From Paenibacillus timonensis (lineage in GTDB: Bacteria > Bacillota > Bacilli > Paenibacillales > Paenibacillaceae), in assembly GCF_009725205.1 (NCBI RefSeq), contig NZ_WNZY01000020.1, positions 1-64,000 of the forward strand: a stretch of DNA of 64,000 nt, written 5' to 3'. Below the pieces are notes generated by a model. The model made no database searches and was not told where the DNA came from. It worked only from the letters and a program-made list of their open reading frames with translations. Positions within the stretch are counted from its first letter, which is position 1. Each line of letters opens with the position of its first letter. A program made the translations under genes and the position numbers. Shown piece by piece: positions 8,451 through 17,010 of the stretch.

Positions 8451-9947
8451 TTAATGTCCCGCCATCAAGCTGGGATCTGCTTGAGCTCCTTCGACCGCTT
8501 GGTCCTTGGCGGCTTCAGGTTGCTGCTTCGGTTTAGACAGCATCAGGGTCAGCAGGAATCCCACCGCCGCGATGCATGCCGCCAGGAAGTAAGTATCTCC
8601 AAAGCCGGATGCCGCGGCTTCCAGCGGATTTCCGCCTTGCGCTGCTTTCGTCATATGACTAGTAATCTGCGAGGTTAGATAACCCGTTAAGCCTGCCACC
8701 GCAAAGGAGACGATCACCTGTTGCGCGGCCGTCATAAGCGGGGTAACCCGGGCGACCAAATGACGTGGTGCAGAGTTAAGGATATGCGTATTGAGCGGCA
8801 TCATCGTTAACCCCATGCCACTGCCCAGCAAGCCCAGCGGCACCAGTACCATCGCCAAAGAAGTGTCTGCCGTGATTCGCGACAGCAGGAACAATGCCGT
8901 GGATACGACGCCGAGGCCGATAAAAGCCAGCGGACGTGCTCCAACCCGGTCAAACAAGCGTCCGCTGATTGGCATGAACAATGCCGACATGAGCGCTTGA
9001 GGCAGTAAGAAGATCCCCGTCTCCAGGGCATTGTAGCCTCTCACTTGTTGCAGGTATAACGGAGTAAGAATCATTGAACCGAACAATGCCGCTTGAGCGA
9101 ACCAGACCAGGATGATCCCCCGAGTAAAATGGGATGAACCGAACACCCGTAGTTCCAGGAGGGGTTGCTTATGTCTAATTTCAACGAGAATGTAAAGAAG
9201 TAAGGCAAGGGCTCCGACGCTAAGACCGATGATTGTCGTCGCCGAAGTCCAACTCGTCCCCCCTTCGCTGACTCCATAGGTCAACATCGCAAAAGCGATC
9301 GGAGCCAGAATCATCCCTAGTTTATCGAGCTGCGGTGCTTCCCGACGTTCGGACTTAGGCAAGAATCGGAGCCCGATGAGAAAGGCTAGGATCCCGATCG
9401 GCAGATTAATCAGAAAAATCCAGTGCCAGCTTACGTTCTCCACCAGCCAACCGGACAATACCGGCCCCAGCGCGGGTGCCAGCAGCATCGGAACGCCTAG
9501 TGCCCCCATCACCGCTCCCCGCTTCTCGGGTGGCGCCAATTTAAACACCATCGCAAACCCAATTGGCGATACCATCCCGCCGCCTAGGCCTTGAATGATG
9601 CGAAATACGATTAATTGCTCTGGCGTTTGCGCCATGGCGCATAACACGGACCCAACCGTAAACAACGCGATCGTCATGAGAAAAATCCGTTTCTCCCCAA
9701 ATTTATCGGTCATCCAGCCCGCTAAGGGAATCACGGCAGATAATGCCAACGTATACCCGGTGATCGTCCATTGCACCGTCTTCAAGTCGGTGGCGAAGAA
9801 GTCGACCAGTTTCGGTACGGCCACGTTAACTACCGTGCTGTCCAAGATCACCATAATCATCCCGACGATCACGGCCATCAGGGGCGCGATAATCGAACGG
9901 ATGGAAAATTCCTTGGTTTCGATCGAACTTTCCACAGTTTTTGGCAT
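8451..9947 (-). CDS. DHA2-family (14-TM) multidrug efflux MFS transporter
   Basis: The product is about 498 residues with 14 hydrophobic segments, the layout of drug:H+ antiporter family 2 (EmrB/QacA type). Visible motifs are LDSTVVNVAVP in the first membrane helix, GWMTDKFGEKR (motif A) after the second, and GVPMLLAPALGPVLSG (motif C) in the fifth. An ATG 15 codons upstream (9992) lies within about 5 nt of the predicted transcript start and inside the TTTAAA operator array, so I take the ATG at 9947, although its ribosome site is weak. It diverges from a TetR gene that very probably represses it. The compound exported is unknown. Confidence 0.86.
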   Translation of the reverse strand: MPKTVESSIETKEFSIRSIIAPLMAVIVGMIMVILDSTVVNVAVPKLVDFFATDLKTVQWTITGYTLALSAVIPLAGWMTDKFGEKRIFLMTIALFTVGSVLCAMAQTPEQLIVFRIIQGLGGGMVSPIGFAMVFKLAPPEKRGAVMGALGVPMLLAPALGPVLSGWLVENVSWHWIFLINLPIGILAFLIGLRFLPKSERREAPQLDKLGMILAPIAFAMLTYGVSEGGTSWTSATTIIGLSVGALALLLYILVEIRHKQPLLELRVFGSSHFTRGIILVWFAQAALFGSMILTPLYLQQVRGYNALETGIFLLPQALMSALFMPISGRLFDRVGARPLAFIGLGVVSTALFLLSRITADTSLAMVLVPLGLLGSGMGLTMMPLNTHILNSAPRHLVARVTPLMTAAQQVIVSFAVAGLTGYLTSQITSHMTKAAQGGNPLEAAASGFGDTYFLAACIAAVGFLLTLMLSKPKQQPEAAKDQAVEGAQADPSLMAGH

Positions 9948-9970
9948 TCTCTCACTCAGCTTTCTCTTTA

Positions 9971-10011
9971 GTTTAAACACCGTTTTAAACAATGTTTAAA
10001 TCAAATTTAAA
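9971..10011. promoter_or_regulatory. Phased TTTAAA operator array upstream of the efflux gene
   Basis: Four TTTAAA palindromes start at 9972, 9984, 9995 and 10006, spaced 12, 11 and 11 bp, about one helical turn each. They cover the -10 region, the predicted start and the leader of the efflux gene. A fifth copy (10123-10128) lies just after the -10 of the divergent tetR promoter. This is a likely binding array for the TetR protein, inferred from position. Confidence 0.55.
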
Positions 10012-10032
10012 CGGATGCCCCGATTTTGTCAA
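10004..10032 (-). promoter_or_regulatory. Sigma-A promoter of the efflux gene
   Basis: On the minus strand a perfect -35 TTGACA (10027-10032), a 17-bp spacer and a -10 TAAATT (10004-10009). The predicted start is near 9997. Confidence 0.7.
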
Positions 10033-10089
10033 GACACCGATCTCCGGTAGCTCCTTCAATTTCTGGTTGGCACCCCCATCGCCTTGTTC

Positions 10090-10118
10090 TTGACACCGCA
10101 TGTGAAAGCGTATTATGT
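10090..10118 (+). promoter_or_regulatory. Sigma-A promoter of the tetR gene
   Basis: A perfect -35 TTGACA (10090-10095), a 17-bp spacer and a -10 TTATGT (10113-10118). A TTTAAA operator copy at 10123-10128 covers the predicted start, which suggests autoregulation. Confidence 0.6.
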
Positions 10119-10197
10119 TGAATTTAAACATCTTTTAATCCTACCTTGACATTTGTTATACTTGGCAGAAGAATGGATGGCATAAAGGAGCGGTACG

Positions 10198-10803
10198 ATG
10201 AGCAATTGCGCGGAGGGGCTATCGACCAAACAGAATATCATTCAGGCAACAATGGAGCTCATTAAGACGGAAGGGGCCGATCAGGTCACCTTGCGTAAAA
10301 TTACCGCTGCTGCCAATGTCAATCTCGCCCTGGTGAATTACTACTTCGGTTCGAAAGACAATTTGATCAACGAAGCGTTAAAGCTATTGTTGACTTCTTT
10401 TCAAGCGAACTTTTCCGTTCTGGACGACACCTCGCTTCATCCCAAAGATCGATTGAAGGCGTTTCTGCTACAATATGTTGAGTTGGTGCTTCGATATCCC
10501 GGATTACTGCATGAAGTTCTGGGCAAAGGCCGGATTACCTTCGAATCTCGACAGGATTTCACCAGCTTTATGAAAACGACCGGATTCGGCAAGATCAGCG
10601 GTACTTTGGAGGAAATTACGGGCGAAACCGATACGGAAATCCTATATATTATGATGATGCAAATTAATGCAGCCGTGTTGTTCCCGCTGGTGTTGTCGAA
10701 GCAGATTAAGCACTTGGAGAACCGACCAGGTAAAGAAGCCGTCGAGCGGCAAATCGATATTTTGTTTGCGCACTATTTTGCGAAATATGAGTCCCGTCGT
10801 TAA
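10198..10803 (+). CDS. TetR/AcrR-family transcriptional regulator
   Basis: This 201-residue regulator has an N-terminal TetR helix-turn-helix at about residues 30-54 (VTLRKIT... with the recognition-helix end VNYYFGSKDNLI). The C-terminal domain is divergent and presumably senses a ligand. The ATG follows AAAGGAG by about 8 nt. Divergent placement from a DHA2 efflux gene and TTTAAA repeats at both promoters make it the probable local repressor. The ligand is unknown. A terminator follows at 10876-10917. Confidence 0.85.
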   Translation: MSNCAEGLSTKQNIIQATMELIKTEGADQVTLRKITAAANVNLALVNYYFGSKDNLINEALKLLLTSFQANFSVLDDTSLHPKDRLKAFLLQYVELVLRYPGLLHEVLGKGRITFESRQDFTSFMKTTGFGKISGTLEEITGETDTEILYIMMMQINAAVLFPLVLSKQIKHLENRPGKEAVERQIDILFAHYFAKYESRR

Positions 10804-10875
10804 CTTGTCGAATCCGGCGGCCAAACCGCCGATTTATAGCGCTTTTTGCGCTTTCCCGAGAAATAATTTCCTAGC

Positions 10876-10917
10876 AAAAAAGATCGCTCCGCCGGTAAGG
10901 CGAGAAGCGATCTTTTT
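10876..10917. terminator. Terminator between tetR and the NAD operon (convergent)
   Basis: AAAGATCGCT and AGCGATCTTT form the outer stem, with CCGCC and GGCG inside, followed by a T run on the plus strand and flanked by an A run on the other side. It can serve both convergent units. Confidence 0.75.
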
Positions 10918-10942
10918 GTGTTGCAGGACGTATCGAACGGCT

Positions 10943-12397
10943 CTACTCCTCTTGATGGCCCAGATAGTCCTCGATCATTTTTTGCTTTAATTCCCATGCT
11001 TCCTGACTTAAGCTGATGCGGTAAAACTCCGGATTCAACTTACGTAGATACTCCGGCCAGAACAAATCCAACTGCTCTCGGTGATACTGACGGATTTGGT
11101 CCAGTGTCGGCAGTTCATACACGAGCTGACCATCCACAAAGATCGGTTGCAGCATGGCTACGGCTTCGTAGTTTTTCACCGACTTTTTGATGTAAGGATG
11201 TACTGGGTCGAACAACCGAAGGCTGCCGCCCGTCCGTGCTTGCTGCTCCTGCGGAAAACAGATGTAATCCGCAATCGCTTTACCGCTGTCTTTACTAACG
11301 ATCCGCAGTACGTCCTTCTTGCCCGGGGTCGTGACTTTCTCCGGATTGCCCGAGATTTTGATCGTTGGCTCCATCCGTCCGTCCTTCTCCCGTTCTACAA
11401 GCTTATAGACCCCGCCCAGTGCCGGTTGGTCCGCCGCCGTAATCAACTGGGTCCCCACGCCCCAAATATCGATCTTTGCCCCTTGGGCCTTCAGGTTAAA
11501 AATCGTATTCTCGTCAAGGTCGTTGGACGCGACGATTTTGACATAAGGCAAGCCGGCATCATCCAACATTTTGCGGGCTTGGATGGAGAGGTAAGCCAAA
11601 TCGCCGCTGTCTAGGCGGATGCTGCCGAGCCGCTTGCCGGCGGCTTCCAGCATTTTTCCGGTATGAATCGCATGCGGGACGCCGCTTTTCAACGTATCAA
11701 ACGTATCGACCAGCAGCGAAACCTGATCCGGCAGCGCCTTCGCGTATAACTCGAAGGCTTCCTGCTCCGAATCGAAAATCTGCACCCAGGAATGAGCGTG
11801 CGTCCCTTTGGTTGGAATGCCGAAATTTTCACCGGCCAGTAAATTGGACGTTGCGTCAAAACCGGCTACATAGGCGGCCCGTGCCCCCCAAATAGCCGCA
11901 TCGGCCTCCTGTGCCCGTCGGGTGCCGAACTCCAGCAGCACGTCGTTCTCGGCGACCCGCTTGACCCGTGATGCTTTGGTGGCGATTAAGGTCTGGAAAT
12001 TCATGAAGTTTAACAGCGCCGTCTCGACCAGTTGGGTCTCCATGATCGTCCCTTCCACGCGAATCAACGGCTCGTTCGGGAAGCAAAGTGCGCCTTCCTC
12101 CATCGACATCAATGTGCCTTTAAATTCGAACCCGCGCAGAAGGTCCAGAAATTCCGGCTTATAGTTCTCCTCCTGTTTGGCCAAATAAGCTAGATCCTCT
12201 TCGGTAAACCGGAGCTGCCGAATATAGTCCACGATCCGCTCCAAGCCTGCAAACACCGCATACCCGTTGCCGAACGGGAGCTTGCGGAAGTAGGCTTCAA
12301 ACACCGTCTTTCGCAAATGCGTTCCGTTCATCCAATGCGCGTAGATCATATTGATCTGATATTTATCGGTATGCAGTGCTAAACCCGTGGTTGGCAT
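10943..12397 (-). CDS. pncB: Nicotinate phosphoribosyltransferase
   Basis: The 484-residue enzyme converts nicotinate and PRPP to nicotinate mononucleotide in the NAD salvage pathway. Typical segments are the N-terminal LHTDKYQINM, FGTRRAQEADAA near 157-168, GTHAHSW at 198-204 (region of the phosphorylated His) and a LDSGDLAYLS phosphate-binding segment. Length fits the Gram-positive type. It starts 6 bp after the nicotinamidase stop, so the two steps from nicotinamide to NaMN are encoded in one operon. Confidence 0.93.
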   Translation of the reverse strand: MPTTGLALHTDKYQINMIYAHWMNGTHLRKTVFEAYFRKLPFGNGYAVFAGLERIVDYIRQLRFTEEDLAYLAKQEENYKPEFLDLLRGFEFKGTLMSMEEGALCFPNEPLIRVEGTIMETQLVETALLNFMNFQTLIATKASRVKRVAENDVLLEFGTRRAQEADAAIWGARAAYVAGFDATSNLLAGENFGIPTKGTHAHSWVQIFDSEQEAFELYAKALPDQVSLLVDTFDTLKSGVPHAIHTGKMLEAAGKRLGSIRLDSGDLAYLSIQARKMLDDAGLPYVKIVASNDLDENTIFNLKAQGAKIDIWGVGTQLITAADQPALGGVYKLVEREKDGRMEPTIKISGNPEKVTTPGKKDVLRIVSKDSGKAIADYICFPQEQQARTGGSLRLFDPVHPYIKKSVKNYEAVAMLQPIFVDGQLVYELPTLDQIRQYHREQLDLFWPEYLRKLNPEFYRISLSQEAWELKQKMIEDYLGHQEE

Positions 12398-12403
12398 CCC
12401 TGT

Positions 12404-12952
12404 TCATCCTCTCTGGGTGTTGGTTACGGCGGCTCCCAAACTGTTGCGGAAATGGCCCAGCGCCCAGGTATGCCCATCGGGGTTGAAGCTGGCTACCGCA
12501 TCTTCATAAACTGTAATAGCGAATCCTTTGTTGTAGGCGTCCACCGCCGTATGCAGCACGCAAATGTCTGTACACACGCCGATCAGATGCACTTCCGTAA
12601 TCCCGCGTTCTCGCAGTTTCAGTTCCAGGTCCGTCCCGCAAAACGCGCTATATCTAGTTTTGTCCATCCAGTAGATCCGGTCCTGGTTCTGCTTATATAC
12701 TTCAGCCAAACGGCCATATAAAGCGCGCCCTTCCGTATCCCTCAAATTATGGGGCGGGAATAACTTCGTCTCCGGATGCCACTGATCTTCCCGTTCGTGC
12801 AGATCAACGGCCATGACGACAAAATCGCCTTGCGACGCAAAAGACTCCGTCAACCGGCAAATCGCCGGTTCGATGTCGATTGCCGGTTGGCCAACCGGAA
12901 GGTTGCCGTCCACAAAATCATTCGTATAATCGATGACGATCAGAGCTTTCAT
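12404..12952 (-). CDS. pncA: Nicotinamidase (cysteine hydrolase family)
   Basis: The 182-residue isochorismatase-fold enzyme deamidates nicotinamide to nicotinate. The catalytic triad fits Asp8, Lys98 and Cys131 (in GVCTDICVLHTA), and the metal ligands fit Asp50, His52 and His68. AGGGAG lies upstream of the ATG. It is followed at once by pncB, which uses its product, and preceded by a Nudix/winged-helix gene 66 bp away. The pairing with pncB makes nicotinamidase the best call over other isochorismatase-like hydrolases. Confidence 0.88.
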   Translation of the reverse strand: MKALIVIDYTNDFVDGNLPVGQPAIDIEPAICRLTESFASQGDFVVMAVDLHEREDQWHPETKLFPPHNLRDTEGRALYGRLAEVYKQNQDRIYWMDKTRYSAFCGTDLELKLRERGITEVHLIGVCTDICVLHTAVDAYNKGFAITVYEDAVASFNPDGHTWALGHFRNSLGAAVTNTQRG

Positions 12953-13018
12953 GATCTCACTCTCCCTTCGTTCTATCCATTCACCGACAGCCGCTAGTTA
13001 TGTAGTTCTTGCTTGGGA

Positions 13019-13792
13019 TTAGGTATAGATGGACAGCTGCGGTGTGAAATCGGTAAACCGGTACAACTGGGCAGGACGCTGCGAATACTGGTTGGATAAC
13101 ATCGGTTTGCCCAATTCGTCATGGACTTCCTCCAGTATCCCCTGACGGCTCCGCGTCGATGTAATTTTACGGATAAAATTCAGCTCGGCAAAGTCCGGAA
13201 CAACGGTTTGAATCACCTGATACAATTCGCCTAACGTAAAATGCGGAGGCAGGAACTGCTTGGCGATCGTTGTATGCAGCATTTGTTGCTGGATGCGTTT
13301 ATAGGCGTCCTGCAAAATTTCGCGGTGGTCGAAGGCAAGCTGCAAATCCTCCAAGGCCTCATGAACGGTAAAGAGACCCACTTCCTGTGCATCATCTGCC
13401 GATTGTCGTTTCTCCAGCACCCATTCTTCCACCAGCGCGAAAAAGGCATGGGAGATAATCCAACCGCGTGGATCCCGCCCCGGCTTGCTGTACACGCCTA
13501 GATACTCCAGATGGGAGCCGTCAACGCCGGTTTCTTCCTTCAGTTCGCGGCGCGCCGTTTCGTACAGCGATTCATCCTCCTGCGAGAAACCGCCCGGCAA
13601 AGCCCAGGCACCGGCAAATGGCCAGCTCCGTCGGCGGATCAGCATGACCTTCAGATCAAAGTGCGGCAGCGATCTGGTCGATGCCTTTCGTTCCTGCCTC
13701 GTCAACGTAAACATGACGATGTCGGCCGGGATTCCGTCCGGCGTCCGATATTTTTTAACCTCATTAACTACCTGCTTTTGTTCTTCGTTCAT
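13019..13792 (-). CDS. Nudix domain plus winged-helix protein, NrtR-like NAD regulator or ADP-ribose hydrolase
   Basis: The 257-residue protein has a Nudix domain at about residues 20-150 and a C-terminal domain at about 165-256 resembling the winged helix of NrtR regulators. The Nudix box is complete (Gly68, Glu74, RELKEETG ending at Gly89), so hydrolase activity on ADP-ribose or a related nucleotide is possible; many NrtR repressors have lost it. It heads the operon with pncA and pncB, which supports a role in NAD control. The ATG at 13792 has only a weak ribosome site; a GTG one codon upstream is the alternative. No NrtR operator could be recognised. Confidence 0.75.
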   Translation of the reverse strand: MNEEQKQVVNEVKKYRTPDGIPADIVMFTLTRQERKASTRSLPHFDLKVMLIRRRSWPFAGAWALPGGFSQEDESLYETARRELKEETGVDGSHLEYLGVYSKPGRDPRGWIISHAFFALVEEWVLEKRQSADDAQEVGLFTVHEALEDLQLAFDHREILQDAYKRIQQQMLHTTIAKQFLPPHFTLGELYQVIQTVVPDFAELNFIRKITSTRSRQGILEEVHDELGKPMLSNQYSQRPAQLYRFTDFTPQLSIYT

Positions 13793-13887
13793 CACGTATC
13801 ACCACATCGTCTAGGATAACGCCGGCCGACCGATAAGTCCGGCATTTGCGAATTCATGCGATATTAACCTGCCGACGGTTCCTTCGT

Positions 13888-14280
13888 TCATTTCGGCAAA
13901 CGGAATGTTGCCGTCGATATGCAACCAAGGGTTCCTTCTTCGTTGCGAACCTCGGAGCGTAACGTCATAGTCCGAAAAGTTTCATGCAACGGAAATGCCG
14001 ACACCACGAGTTCTCCTGTGCGCATCGGACTCAAGAAATTGACATTTAAATGGGTTGTCACGCCGAGCTTGCCCTTAACCGTGGCCACCAGTGTCCCCAT
14101 CGCTTGATCCATCATGGACGACAGCACACCGCCGTGCACAATGCCCATGGAGTTGAGATGGGCTGCTTCTGCCGTCAGGCCGAGCTCCACTAGCGTTCGA
14201 TCGGCTGAGATGAGGCGCAGCCCCAAAAGCCCCCAGAACGATTGCTCGTCGCGACGTAGTACTTCTTCACTCCAATTCAC
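13888..14280 (-). CDS. PaaI-type hotdog-fold thioesterase
   Basis: The 130-residue single hotdog domain carries the family signature NSMGIVHGGVLSSMMDQAMG, with HGG and a following Asp as the active-site region, so it probably hydrolyses aromatic or short acyl-CoA esters. The ORF extends 22 codons upstream, but the GTG at 14280 has AGGGGGG at 6 nt and begins at the usual N-terminus. It stands alone behind the ricA terminator. Substrate unknown. Confidence 0.78.
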   Translation of the reverse strand: MNWSEEVLRRDEQSFWGLLGLRLISADRTLVELGLTAEAAHLNSMGIVHGGVLSSMMDQAMGTLVATVKGKLGVTTHLNVNFLSPMRTGELVVSAFPLHETFRTMTLRSEVRNEEGTLGCISTATFRLPK

Positions 14281-14356
14281 GTGTTGCCCCCCTATCCTTG
14301 CTTCTCTCTGTATTATAATATTCCGAAGAGATGGCGCTTCAAACAACCACCTCCAT

Positions 14357-14382
14357 AAAAAAAGCGGAGGGATTGCCTCCGC
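14357..14382 (-). terminator. Terminator of the miaB-ricA unit
   Basis: On the minus strand GCGGAGGC, loop and CCTCCGC are followed by a run of seven T, 15 bp past the ricA stop. Confidence 0.85.
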
Positions 14383-14397
14383 ACCGACTGTTTCGCT

Positions 14398-14850
14398 TTA
14401 CTCTCCGTAACCGGAGGAGACGGCCGGCTCGCTACCCGACTCGACATTTACTTTGCTGGCTACCGTATCGCGAATCACGGAGACGACCAGTTGGAGCAAA
14501 TAGTTGATATCGCTTTGGCTTTGCTGGAACTCCGTTACGATCGGAATCCCATCCAGTTCGTCCTGCAGTTCCTCGATTTCGCGTTCGATTTTTTGAACCA
14601 TCGCTTGATTCTGGAACGTCTCGAATGCGACGATTTCTTTCTGCTTCTTCTTTATCGCACTGATCAGCGTCTGAATGCGTTCATGCTGCTGAACCAGCTT
14701 CTCCGCTTTTTGAAACTGCTGTACTTCCTCGCTGGTGCCGATCAATTCGGCCAATTCCTTAGCTTTACTCATAATATCCTCGCGAATCACAAGATCCCGC
14801 GAATCGAATTTTGGAATTCCGCGATCGGTTTGATCTTTATGCTGTTCCAC
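14398..14850 (-). CDS. ricA: RicA/YmcA, Y-complex subunit (YlbF/YmcA family)
   Basis: The 150-residue, mostly helical and highly charged protein matches the Com_YlbF family. Its place directly after miaB is the ymcA position of Bacillus. In B. subtilis RicA, RicF and RicT form a complex that directs RNase Y and affects competence, biofilm and sporulation. The GTG at 14850 has GGGGAGG at 9 nt; ORF codons further upstream are not used. No cysteine is present in this product, although the B. subtilis homologue has one near its C-terminus reported to help bind an Fe-S cluster. It starts 20 bp after miaB. Confidence 0.82.
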   Translation of the reverse strand: MEQHKDQTDRGIPKFDSRDLVIREDIMSKAKELAELIGTSEEVQQFQKAEKLVQQHERIQTLISAIKKKQKEIVAFETFQNQAMVQKIEREIEELQDELDGIPIVTEFQQSQSDINYLLQLVVSVIRDTVASKVNVESGSEPAVSSGYGE

Positions 14851-14870
14851 CGTTTTTAACCTCCCCTGGG

Positions 14871-16421
14871 TTACGCCAATTTGGCGGTTTGCTCTACAAG
14901 ATTGCCTTTGATGTACCAAGTCATCGGATCGGTGATCTCCACTTGAACAAATGTACCGATCAATTCCGCTCCGCCCTCGAAATGAACAAGCTTGTTGCTG
15001 CGGGTACGGCCGGACAACACATTGGTGTTGTTCTTACTTTCGCCTTCGACCAGTACCTCAACGATCTGTCCGCGCTGCTCCTCGTTGCTGACGCGGCTGA
15101 ATTCATTAATGGTATCGTTCAGCCGAGCAAGCCGTGCCTTTTTCTCTTCCATCTGAACGTTGTCTTCCATCACAGCAGCCGGCGTCCCCTCCCGCGGAGA
15201 GTAGACGAACGTATATGCCGAATCGAATCCAACCTCGCGTACAAGGGACAACGTATCCTCGAACTGCTCCTCGGTTTCACCCGGGAATCCGACGATGATA
15301 TCCGTCGTCAGCACGACATTCGGAATTTTCACTTTGATTTTGCGCACGAGTTCGAGATAATGCTCGCGAGAATACTTCCGACTCATCTTCTTCAACACTT
15401 CACTGCTGCCAGATTGCACCGGCAAATGAATGTGCTCCACCAAGTTACCGCCCTTGGCCAGTACATCGATCAACGCATCGTCAAAATCGCGTGGATGCGA
15501 TGTCATAAACCGGACGCGCGGAATATCGATTTGGCGGATATCGTCCATCAGATGGGCAAAAGTATAGTTAATGTCGGTAAAGTCCTTGCCATACGCATTG
15601 ACATTTTGCCCGAGCAGCGTCACCTCTTTATAGCCTTGGCGCGCCAGTTCTCGCACCTCTGCAATGACGTCCTCCGGACGACGGCTGCGCTCCTTGCCGC
15701 GGGTAAACGGCACGATACAATATGTACAGAACTTGTCGCATCCGTACATGATGTTCACCCACGCCCGCATGCCTTCCCGTTTCTTCGGCAAGTTCTCGAT
15801 GATGTCGCCTTCCTTGGACCAGACTTCGACCACCATCTCTTTGCTGAACAATGCCTCCTGTATCAGATGCGGCAAACGGTGAATATTATGCGTGCCAAAG
15901 ATCAGATCCACGAACCCGTGTTTCTGCAGGATGCGCTTGACCACGCCTTCTTCCTGTGACATGCAGCCGCAAACGCCCAGCAGCAAATTCGGCTTCTCCG
16001 TCTTCAAGCCTTTGAGATGACCCAATTCGCCAAACACCTTATCCTCTGCATTCTCCCGAATGGCACAGGTATTCAGCAAAATGATATCCGCAACTTTACG
16101 ATCTTCGGTCGCCCGGTAACCCATAAGCTCCAGCAAACCTTTGATCGTTTCGGTGTCATGCTCGTTCATCTGGCAACCAAATGTATATACGATATAATGC
16201 TTGCCGTTACCGATCCCCTTCAGCTCGTCGGGAACCGCGTTCTCGTACAGGACCTGTACGTCTTCTTTCCCCCGCTGCTTCTCCATGCGATGGTTCGGTT
16301 CGGACAAAATTTGAATATCCCGGCCTCGGATTCGGATTTTCTTCCCGTGTTCATCCTCCGAAATGACCCGGGCGTCCGAGAAGTCAAAATATTTGGAATA
16401 ATCTTTCGTTTCCTTAGCCAT
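14871..16421 (-). CDS. miaB: tRNA-2-methylthio-N6-dimethylallyladenosine synthase MiaB
   Basis: This 516-residue radical-SAM methylthiotransferase adds the 2-methylthio group to i6A37 of tRNAs. The N-terminal MTTase domain has Cys83, Cys119 and Cys153; the radical-SAM cluster motif is Cys228, Cys232 and Cys235 (CDKFCTYC); a TRAM domain closes the protein. A 70-residue N-terminal extension precedes the MTTase domain, as in Bacillus MiaB. AAAGGAG lies 12 nt before the ATG. It is co-transcribed with ricA. Confidence 0.95.
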   Translation of the reverse strand: MAKETKDYSKYFDFSDARVISEDEHGKKIRIRGRDIQILSEPNHRMEKQRGKEDVQVLYENAVPDELKGIGNGKHYIVYTFGCQMNEHDTETIKGLLELMGYRATEDRKVADIILLNTCAIRENAEDKVFGELGHLKGLKTEKPNLLLGVCGCMSQEEGVVKRILQKHGFVDLIFGTHNIHRLPHLIQEALFSKEMVVEVWSKEGDIIENLPKKREGMRAWVNIMYGCDKFCTYCIVPFTRGKERSRRPEDVIAEVRELARQGYKEVTLLGQNVNAYGKDFTDINYTFAHLMDDIRQIDIPRVRFMTSHPRDFDDALIDVLAKGGNLVEHIHLPVQSGSSEVLKKMSRKYSREHYLELVRKIKVKIPNVVLTTDIIVGFPGETEEQFEDTLSLVREVGFDSAYTFVYSPREGTPAAVMEDNVQMEEKKARLARLNDTINEFSRVSNEEQRGQIVEVLVEGESKNNTNVLSGRTRSNKLVHFEGGAELIGTFVQVEITDPMTWYIKGNLVEQTAKLA

Positions 16422-16592
16422 GTTGCCCGTTCACTCCTTTACCTGATCTATCTTCGTTCCTTATGGGCATCATCATAATACCTAAAAATGCATTACACTA
16501 AATTATAACATGGGCGGGCTTGGATATCCAGATAAAGGCCCTCGCCCCGCTAAGCCGGACGCATTCCTGCGAATGATAAATGAAACACCAAA

Positions 16593-16620
16593 AGGCCCGT
16601 CCGAGAGAACGGGCCTGGTT
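16593..16620 (-). terminator. Terminator after the DUF1657 gene
   Basis: AGGCCCGT and ACGGGCCT form a perfect 8-bp stem around an 8-nt loop; TTTT follows on the minus strand. Confidence 0.65.
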
Positions 16621-16631
16621 CGATTCATCGT

Positions 16632-16838
16632 TTAAAATCCCTTGTATTGTGGTTCTTCGCTTTCCAACTGCGAGACGCGGCTTTCCACTTGAGTCACGAT
16701 TTGTTGAGTTTGTTCCGCACATTGCGTAAACAGATCTTTCGCTTGTTGGTTTTGCGTGTTTAAAGCGAATTGCTCCAGGTTCGCTTGTGCACTTTTTAAG
16801 GACGCTAAGGTCGTTTTGACTTGAGCTGCTACTGTCAT
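16632..16838 (-). CDS. DUF1657 family small protein
   Basis: The 68-residue, Gln-rich helical protein matches DUF1657, a family found next to spoVA-type operons in spore formers. The ATG at 16838 follows AAGGTGG by about 7 nt; 13 further in-frame codons upstream are not needed. It diverges from the DUF421-spoVAC-spoVAD operon, has a sigma-F/G-like promoter and its own terminator. Its sequence resembles the last 51 residues of the DUF421 protein encoded next door (shared pattern LE.FAL.T, AK.L, C and Q..QV). No biochemical function is known. Confidence 0.82.
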   Translation of the reverse strand: MTVAAQVKTTLASLKSAQANLEQFALNTQNQQAKDLFTQCAEQTQQIVTQVESRVSQLESEEPQYKGF

Positions 16839-16881
16839 TATTTCACCACCTTTATTTTTGCTTGATGCTTTGAACAAAGCA

Positions 16882-16911
16882 TAATTTCACCTTTCCAAAA
16901 CGGATTCATAC
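16882..16911 (-). promoter_or_regulatory. Sigma-F-type (forespore) promoter of the DUF1657 gene
   Basis: On the minus strand GTATG (16907-16911), a 15-bp spacer and GGTGAAATTA (16882-16891) fit the sigma-F consensus GYATA-N15-GGNNANAHTR with one mismatch. The predicted leader is about 37 nt. Confidence 0.6.
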
Positions 16912-16935
16912 GCGTCATCTTCCTTCCACATTTTG
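16906..16935 (+). promoter_or_regulatory. Possible sigma-G promoter of the DUF421-spoVAC-spoVAD operon
   Basis: TCATA (16906-16910), an 18-bp spacer and CATTTTG (16929-16935) match the sigma-G consensus with one mismatch in each box. Its -35 overlaps the -35 of the divergent promoter on the other strand. Confidence 0.3.
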
Positions 16936-17010
16936 TCTTACTAAATTTACGCACCCCCGCGCATAATTGGGTTATCTCGACTTGGATTGTCTACGAAAGG
17001 AGTATTCCCC

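Noticed and set aside
14811..15959. 382-residue plus-strand ORF opposite miaB
   Set aside because: Lies fully antisense to ricA/miaB and has shadow-like composition.
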